Shown here one piece after another: positions 1 to 6,254 of a DNA stretch of 6,254 bases. The stretch's first letter is position 1. Each line of letters opens with the position of its first letter. Under the pieces are notes generated by a model. It was not told where the DNA came from. It made no database searches and was given only the letters and a program-made list of their open reading frames with translations. Source of the stretch: Betaproteobacteria bacterium. GTDB lineage: Bacteria > Pseudomonadota > Gammaproteobacteria > Burkholderiales > SG8-39. A program made the translations under genes and the position numbers. Location: assembly GCA_011391295.1 (NCBI GenBank), contig JAABQT010000101.1, positions 1-6,254 of the forward strand, written 5' to 3'.

Positions 1-168
1 GGCCTGGGGCGCGTGACCGGCGTGTTCTTCGCCGCGCTGCTCATCGGCGTGCTCGATTTCACGCTCAAGATCTACTTTCCCAAGGGCGGCACGATGTTCA
101 TCTACGCCCTGACCCTGATGTTCCTGCTGGCGCGGCCGCAGGGCCTGTTCGGCAAGCGCGGTACGTGA
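1..168 (+). CDS. livH: LivH-type ABC permease, C-terminal end only (partial)
   Basis: Frame 1 is open from the first base to a TGA at 166-168 and gives the last 55 residues of a hydrophobic protein. The visible part has a glycine-rich turn (GLGRVTG), a hydrophobic helix (FFAALLIGVLDF), an amphipathic stretch and a last helix (MFIYALTLMFLLA), ending in RPQGLFGKRGT. The closing RPQGLFG-type motif is typical of LivH/LivM permeases of branched-chain-amino-acid-type (HAAT) ABC importers. The gene directly precedes a LivM-type permease, and its TGA lies 2 nt before that gene's ATG, so the two are surely co-transcribed. LivH is assigned from this position and motif; the rest of the protein lies left of the window. 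The real substrate is unknown and may be an aromatic acid, given the genes downstream. Confidence 0.85.
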   Translation, partial: GLGRVTGVFFAALLIGVLDFTLKIYFPKGGTMFIYALTLMFLLARPQGLFGKRGT

Positions 169-170
169 GG

Positions 171-1157
171 ATGAGCACGCCGCTGCCCGCCGCGATCGCG
201 CTGGCGCGCCGCCACCGCCTGCAATGGTGGGAGGCGCTGCCCTGGGCCGCCGGCATCGCCGCGTTCTTCCTGTTTCCGAACTACCTGGCGTTCGGCACCC
301 AGGTGTTGGTGACCATCCTGTTCGCGCTGTCGCTGGATCTCGTGCTCGGCTACGCCGGCATCGTCACGCTGGGCCACGCGGCCTTCTTCGGCGCGGGCGG
401 GTACACGGTGGGCATGCTCGCGATGCACTGGGGCTGGACCGAGCCGCTCTCGGGCCTCGCCGCCGCGGCGCTGGTGGCGGGTGCCATCGGCCTGCTGAGC
501 GGCTGGGTGGTACTGCGCACGCACGGCCTCACCCTGCTCATGCTGACACTGTGCACCATGGCGCTCCTGGAGCAGGCGGCCAACATGTTCTCCGCCTGGA
601 CCGGCGGCTTCGACGGCATGCCGGGGCTCGCTTTCAAGCCGATCCTCGGGCAGTTCGAGTTCGACGTGCTCTATTTCCGCTCGCAGTACCTGTATGCGCT
701 GGCGGCGCTGTTTACCTGCTTCGTCGTGGTGCGCGTGCTGGTGTATTCACCCTTCGGCCGCAGCCTCACCGGCATCCGCGAGAATCTGCTGCGCATGCAT
801 GCGGTGGGCGCGCCGGTGCGTGCCCGGCAGGTGCTGGCCTACGCCATTTCCGCGGCGCTCGCCGGGGTCGCCGGCGCGGTGTTCGTGCACGCCACCGGCT
901 ACATCAACCTCGCCGTGCTCGGCCTGGAGCGCTCGGCCGGCGTGCTCATCATCCTGATTCTCGGCGGCCACGGGCGCCTGTACGGCGCGTTCGTGGGCGC
1001 GATGGTCTACATGGTGCTCGAGCACACGCTGTCCAAGGCCTATCCGACCGCCTGGCAGCTGGGCCTGGGAGTGACGCTGATGCTGGTGGCGCTGTATGCG
1101 CGCAACGGCATCCTCGGCCTGGGCGAGCGCCTGGTGCACCGCTGGAGGGTGCGGTGA
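171..1157 (+). CDS. livM: LivM-type inner-membrane permease of a HAAT-family ABC importer
   Basis: A 328-residue integral membrane protein that would pair with LivH to form the translocation channel. After a short basic N-terminus it has many hydrophobic segments, for example around residues 24-60, 65-85, 95-125, 170-190 and 220-310. Family landmarks are the LGYAGIVTLGHAAFFGAGGY block near residues 59-78, the cytoplasmic loop GRSLTGIRENLLRMHAVG that contacts the ATPases, and the late motif GGHGRLYGAFVGA at 265-277. The ATG at 171 was chosen. A GTG at 165 overlapping the upstream stop (GTGA) is also possible and adds two residues. Neither has a well-spaced Shine-Dalgarno, so translational coupling with livH is likely. 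The stop overlaps the next start in a GTGA at 1154-1157. Length is normal for LivM. The substrate cannot be told from the sequence. Confidence 0.92.
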   Translation: MSTPLPAAIALARRHRLQWWEALPWAAGIAAFFLFPNYLAFGTQVLVTILFALSLDLVLGYAGIVTLGHAAFFGAGGYTVGMLAMHWGWTEPLSGLAAAALVAGAIGLLSGWVVLRTHGLTLLMLTLCTMALLEQAANMFSAWTGGFDGMPGLAFKPILGQFEFDVLYFRSQYLYALAALFTCFVVVRVLVYSPFGRSLTGIRENLLRMHAVGAPVRARQVLAYAISAALAGVAGAVFVHATGYINLAVLGLERSAGVLIILILGGHGRLYGAFVGAMVYMVLEHTLSKAYPTAWQLGLGVTLMLVALYARNGILGLGERLVHRWRVR

Positions 1158-1901
1158 GCGGCGCGCTGCTGGAAACCCGTGCGCTGTGCAAGAGTTTCGG
1201 CGCGCTCGACGTCGCGCGCGGCATCGACTTTCGCCTCGACGCCGGAGCGCGCCACGCGCTCATCGGCCCGAACGGCGCCGGCAAGACCACTTTCGTCAAT
1301 CTGCTTACCGGCTTGCTGCAACCGTCCAGCGGCTGCGTGCTGCTGCACGGCGAGGACGTGACACGGCTCGCGCAGGCCCGGCGCGTGAAGCGCGGCATCG
1401 CGCGCACCTTCCAGATCAACCAGCTGTTCCGCGGTCTCACGGTGCTGGAGAACGTGTGCATCGCGGTGGCCGAGCGCATGGGCGCGGGCGGCGGCATGTG
1501 GCGCCCCGCGGGCAGGCGTACGGAAGTGGTGCAGGAGGCCGCGCGCCTGATCGAAAGCCTGAAGCTCGATGCGGACGCCGGCCGGCGCGTGGGCGAGCTG
1601 CCCTACGGCCGGCAGCGCCTGGTGGAGATCGCCATTGCGCTCGGCCTCAACCCGCGCGTGTTGCTGCTCGATGAGCCGGCCGCCGGCATCCCGAGCGCGG
1701 AGAGCCACATCCTGCTCGACGCCATCGCTGCGCTGCCCACGGACATCGCGGTGCTGATCATCGAGCACGACATGGACCTGGTGTTCCGTTTCGCGCGGCG
1801 CATCACGGTGCTGGTAGGCGGCGCGATCTTCGCCGACGGCACGCCCGAGGAGATCGCCGCCAACCGCGAGGTGCGCGCGGTCTACCTGGGGAGCGCGCTC
1901 G

Positions 1902-1909
<8 letters not shown>
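1154..1909 (+). CDS. livG: LivG-type ATP-binding protein of a HAAT-family ABC importer
   Basis: A 251-residue cytoplasmic ATPase that powers the importer as a heterodimer with the next gene product. Walker A is GPNGAGKT at residues 38-45. The signature loop is LPYGRQR at 149-155, the LivG form in which the usual LSGGQ is replaced by L-x-YGxQR. Walker B is LLLDEP at 170-175, with E174 as catalytic glutamate. The switch histidine is H205 in IIEHDMD. The C-terminus (FADGTPEEIAANREVRAVYLG) is the tail typical of branched-chain-amino-acid transporter ATPases. The start is a GTG at 1154 that overlaps the livM stop and is preceded by GGAGG at 1144-1148 with 5-nt spacing, a good ribosome site. The open frame runs far upstream, but that part only shadows livM. 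The gene overlaps livF by 8 nt. Confidence 0.95.
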
Positions 1910-4116
<2,207 letters not shown>

Positions 4117-4120
<4 letters not shown>

Positions 4121-4347
4121 GTACCTTTCAGCGCGGCGAGCGCCCGGAGGATCTCGTCCGGCTCCGGGTAGCGGCCGTCACGGTGCTTGGAGAACACCAG
4201 CTTGCCGTCACAGGCGACGTCGAACACGCCGCCCTTGCCCTTCGCGAGCTCGGCTTCAATCCCCAGCGCCTGCTTGATCTGGGCAGCCAGACCGGCCGCC
4301 CGGGGCAGGTAGTTTCAGGAAACGCAATAGGTGATGACGACCTGCAT
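4117..4347 (-). CDS. SelW-like selenoprotein (Rdx family), selenocysteine at in-frame UGA codon 11
   Basis: On the minus strand, ATG at 4347-4345 opens a 76-codon frame with one internal TGA (4317-4315) and a TAG stop at 4119-4117. Reading TGA as selenocysteine gives a complete Rdx (SelW/SelT/SelH) protein: a beta strand MQVVITY, the redox motif C8-V-S-U11, then [13 protein letters not shown], a [12 protein letters not shown] strand pair, [10 protein letters not shown] and an acidic C-terminal helix. The UGA sits exactly where the family has the second Cys or Sec of CxxC/CxxU, and family-like sequence continues on both sides in one frame. These proteins are small cytosolic thioredoxin-fold thiol oxidoreductases; the partner is unknown. 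A SECIS-like hairpin follows the UGA. No start codon after the UGA would rescue a shorter protein, and termination there would leave 10 residues. No Shine-Dalgarno is evident. The alternative is a nonsense mutation or base error of a Cys codon. Sel genes are not in the window. Confidence 0.88.
4281..4301 (-). promoter_or_regulatory. bacterial SECIS-like hairpin for UGA recoding
   Basis: Read on the minus strand, the 5' arm GGGCGGCC (4301-4294) pairs with the 3' arm GGCUGCCC (4288-4281) over 8 bp, including one G-U pair, around the 5-nt loop GGUCU (4293-4289). The loop begins 22 nt after the UGA (21 nt between). Known bacterial SECIS elements lie inside the coding region just past the UGA, with a short apical loop starting with at least one G at about 16-37 nt, on a stem of 4 or more bp. 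All these features are met. In the cell SelB would bind the loop and deliver Sec-tRNA. GC-rich DNA forms hairpins by chance, so the evidence is the spacing and loop taken together with the CxxU motif. Confidence 0.72.
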
Positions 4348-4375
4348 GGCGGCACCATTCTATACTCGCGCTGCC
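4348..4375. promoter_or_regulatory. 28-bp divergent intergenic region with back-to-back -10-like boxes
   Basis: This is the gap between the selenoprotein start (minus) and the dehydrogenase start (plus). Its centre is AT-rich against a very GC-rich background. On the plus strand TATACT (4361-4366) matches -10 at 5 of 6 positions and ends 9 nt before the GTG at 4376. On the minus strand TAGAAT (4362-4357) also matches at 5 of 6 and ends 9 nt before the ATG. The two boxes overlap, so both promoters could not easily be occupied at once. The -35 regions would lie in the opposite genes, and no good TTGACA match is seen there. Transcripts would be almost leaderless, in keeping with the lack of Shine-Dalgarno sites for both genes. 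Confidence 0.35.
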
Positions 4376-5371
4376 GTGAAAATCGCCATCCTCGACGACT
4401 ACTTCGACACCGTGCGCACGCTCGCGTGCTTCGCGAAACTCGCGGGGCACGAGGTGACGGTGTGGACCGACCACGTGCAGGACACGGAGGCGCTTGCCGC
4501 GCGCCTGCGCGACACCGAGGCGCTGGTGCTGATCCGCGAGCGCACGCAGATCCGCGCGCCGCTGCTCGAGCGCCTGCCCGGGTTGCGCCTCATCAGCCAG
4601 AGGAGCGTCTATCCGCACGTGGATGTCGAAGCCTGCACGCGCCTCGGCGTGCTGCTGTGCTCGAGCCAGCATCCGGGCACGCCGTCCTACGCGGCCGCCG
4701 AACTGACCTGGGGCCTGGTGCTCGCCGCGGAGCGCCAGATCCCGCAGCAGGTGGCGGCGCTCAAGGCGGGGCGCTGGCAGACCGGCGTCGGCAACAGCCT
4801 GCGCGGGAGGACACTCGGCATCTACGGCTACGGCCGCATCGGCAGCGCGGTGGCGGGCTACGGCCGCGCCTTCGGCATGGACGTGCTGGTCTGGGCGCGG
4901 CCCGAGACGCTGGCGAAGGCGCGTGCCGAGGGCTACGCGGCGGCGGCGGGCAAGGAGGCCTTCTTCGAGTCCTGCGACGTGGTCACGCTGCACATGCGCC
5001 TGGTCGAGGCGACGCGCGGCATCGTGACCGGTGCGGACCTCGCGCGCATGAAAAAGGATTCCCTCATCGTCAATACGAGTCGTGCCGGCCTCATCGCGCC
5101 GGGGGCGCTGGTCGCGGCGCTCAAGGCCGGGCGACCGGGGCGCGCGGCGGTGGACGTGTTCGAGACCGAGCCGCTGCGCGACACCGCGGACCCGCTGCTC
5201 GCCATGGACAACGTCGTCGCCACGCCGCACATCGGCTACGTGACGCGCGAGGAGTACGAGCTGCAGTTCACCGACATCTTCGAGCAGATCCTCGCCTACG
5301 CGGCGGGCCGGCCGATCAACGCGGTCAATCCCGCGGCGATCGGCGCGCGAACCGCGGGTAAACCCGCCTGA
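4376..5371 (+). CDS. D-2-hydroxyacid dehydrogenase (NAD-dependent, PGDH-like), substrate unknown
   Basis: A 331-residue cytosolic oxidoreductase that interconverts a 2-oxo acid and a D-2-hydroxy acid with NAD(P)H. The Rossmann motif is GYGRIG at residues 151-156. The catalytic set is R236 (NTSRAGLI), E265 (DVFETEP) and H285 (ATPHIGY), the usual Arg-Glu-His of the family. The N-terminal and C-terminal segments form the split substrate domain, with the family opening [10 protein letters not shown]. The GTG at 4376 was chosen because it begins that conserved opening. Earlier in-frame ATGs (4331, 4346) would add non-conserved residues and overlap the opposing gene. No Shine-Dalgarno precedes the GTG. 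It resembles the subgroup loosely annotated as phosphoglycerate-dehydrogenase-like; true SerA regulatory domains are missing. Next to ligJ it may act on an oxo or hydroxy acid from aromatic breakdown, which is inference. Its last 47 nt overlap ligJ on the other strand. Confidence 0.9.
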   Translation: MKIAILDDYFDTVRTLACFAKLAGHEVTVWTDHVQDTEALAARLRDTEALVLIRERTQIRAPLLERLPGLRLISQRSVYPHVDVEACTRLGVLLCSSQHPGTPSYAAAELTWGLVLAAERQIPQQVAALKAGRWQTGVGNSLRGRTLGIYGYGRIGSAVAGYGRAFGMDVLVWARPETLAKARAEGYAAAAGKEAFFESCDVVTLHMRLVEATRGIVTGADLARMKKDSLIVNTSRAGLIAPGALVAALKAGRPGRAAVDVFETEPLRDTADPLLAMDNVVATPHIGYVTREEYELQFTDIFEQILAYAAGRPINAVNPAAIGARTAGKPA

Positions 5372-6254
5372 CGTTGCCCTCGTAGATCTTCTCGCGCTCG
5401 GCGGCGCCGAGCCAGCCGACGGCGTCGATGTAGCGCCGCGTGTCGTCGTAGTACTGGCCGGTCTCCGGGTCCACGCCGCGCACCGCGCCCACGATCTCGG
5501 AGGCGAACAGGATGTTCTCCGCGGGAATCACCTTGAGCAGCAGCTCGATGCCGGGCAGGTGGTAGACGCAGGTGTCGAAGAACACGTTGTTGAGCAGCAG
5601 ATCCTTGAGCAGCGGCTTGCCCATGTCCTGGGCGAGGCCCCGGTAGCGGCCCCAGTGGTAGGGCACCGCGCCGCCGCCGTGCGGGATGACGAACTTGAGC
5701 GCCGGGAAGTCCTTGAACAGGTCCGACTGGAGGAACTGCATGAACGCCGTCGTATCTGCGTTGAGGTAGTGCGCGCCCGTGAAGTGGAAGGCCGGGTTGC
5801 ACGAGGAGCTGACGTGTACCATCGCCGGCACCTCGAGTTCCACGAGCTTCTCGTAGAGCGGATACCAGAACCGGTCGCCGAGCGGCGGCGCCTGCCACCA
5901 GCCGCCGGAAGGGTCCGGGTTGAGGTTGCAGCCGATGAAGCCGAGCTCGCGCACGCAGCGTTCGAGCTCCGGGATGCAGTTCTCCGGGGGAACGCCGGGA
6001 GACTGCGGCAGCTGGCACACCGGGGCGAAGTTGGACGGATACAGGCTGCACACGCGGTGGATCAGCTCGTTGCACTGGCGCGACCAGGTCTCGCTCATGC
6101 GAGCGTCGCCGACGTGGTGCTCCATGGAGCCGGCGCGCGGCGAAAAGAAGGTGAGGTCGGTGCCGCGCTCGCGCTGCAGGCGCAGCTGGTTCTTCTCCAG
6201 GCTCTCGCGGATTTCGTCGTCGGAGATCCGCAAGGAGCCCGGGTTCTGGCCCGC
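5325..6254 (-). CDS. ligJ: LigJ-type 4-oxalomesaconate hydratase (N-terminus beyond window)
   Basis: The minus-strand frame is open from the right edge to a TGA at 5327-5325, giving 309 visible residues of an amidohydrolase-superfamily enzyme. LigJ adds water to 4-oxalomesaconate to form 4-carboxy-4-hydroxy-2-oxoadipate in the protocatechuate/gallate 4,5-cleavage pathway. Long blocks fit Sphingobium LigJ as recalled: ISDDEIRE near the edge, [26 protein letters not shown], the HVSSSCNPA histidine (visible residue 147), [14 protein letters not shown] (His 192) and [10 protein letters not shown] (Glu 253). These three residues keep the spacing of His178, His223 and Glu284 in LigJ. By that spacing about 31 residues are missing, including the N-terminal HxH zinc pair. 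A TTG at 6233 is only an internal Leu codon in a frame open to the edge, so it is not the start. This is the metal-dependent LigJ family, unrelated in fold to GalB. A close relative acting on another muconate is possible. Confidence 0.92.
   Translation of the reverse strand, partial: AGQNPGSLRISDDEIRESLEKNQLRLQRERGTDLTFFSPRAGSMEHHVGDARMSETWSRQCNELIHRVCSLYPSNFAPVCQLPQSPGVPPENCIPELERCVRELGFIGCNLNPDPSGGWWQAPPLGDRFWYPLYEKLVELEVPAMVHVSSSCNPAFHFTGAHYLNADTTAFMQFLQSDLFKDFPALKFVIPHGGGAVPYHWGRYRGLAQDMGKPLLKDLLLNNVFFDTCVYHLPGIELLLKVIPAENILFASEIVGAVRGVDPETGQYYDDTRRYIDAVGWLGAAEREKIYEGNVRRVYPRFARRSPRD

Noticed and set aside
4128..4358. A 76-codon minus-strand open frame beginning [10 protein letters not shown] across the selenoprotein region.
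   Set aside because: It is the wrong frame: arginine/serine-rich, with no family resemblance, and a shadow of the in-phase SelW-like gene, whose TGA hides it from ordinary ORF calling.
4331..4375. Earlier in-frame ATG starts for the dehydrogenase (4331, 4346).
   Set aside because: They add 10-15 residues with no family match and would overlap the selenoprotein start. The conserved KIAILDDY opening begins right after the GTG at 4376.
5354..5367. Hairpin GCGGG-TAAA-CCCGC as a rho-independent terminator.
   Set aside because: The stem is only 5 bp, and no T-tract follows on either strand.

Overview
The window is GC-rich (roughly two-thirds G+C by eye) and almost fully coding, with short or overlapping gene junctions. 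It looks like accessory catabolic DNA from a proteobacterium, most likely a betaproteobacterium (Burkholderiales-like). That placement is inferred from gene content and codon use only.

Left part (1-4120, plus strand): one tightly packed operon-like run. It starts inside a LivH-type permease and continues with a LivM-type permease and two LivG/LivF-type ATPases, which are the membrane and motor parts of a branched-chain-amino-acid-type (HAAT) ABC importer. Next come 3-hydroxyanthranilate 3,4-dioxygenase and 2-amino-3-carboxymuconate-6-semialdehyde (ACMS) decarboxylase, the ring-cleaving and decarboxylating steps of the 3-hydroxyanthranilate route used for tryptophan/kynurenine or 2-nitrobenzoate breakdown. 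Every junction overlaps by 0-8 nt or is separated by 2-15 nt. The importer may therefore bring in an aromatic acid for these enzymes rather than leucine.

Middle (4117-4347, minus strand): a 76-codon gene that ordinary gene calling would miss because codon 11 is TGA. Read through, it encodes an intact SelW-like (Rdx family) thioredoxin-fold protein with a CxxU motif. An 8-bp hairpin with a GGUCU loop lies 21 nt past the UGA, matching the layout of a bacterial SECIS element. This is the most notable item in the window. Its stop codon shares a CTAG palindrome with the stop of the decarboxylase gene.

Right part: a divergently transcribed D-2-hydroxyacid dehydrogenase (4376-5371, plus) starts 28 bp from the selenoprotein start. 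A LigJ-type 4-oxalomesaconate hydratase (5325-6254, minus, N-terminus beyond the window) converges on it with a 47-bp overlap. LigJ belongs to protocatechuate/gallate 4,5-cleavage, so two different ring-cleavage pathways are represented. The two known hydrolytic/lyase enzymes (the ACMS decarboxylase and LigJ) belong to the same amidohydrolase superfamily branch.

No RNA genes, CRISPR arrays, insertion sequences or convincing rho-independent terminators were seen. No gene-free stretch exceeds 30 bp.
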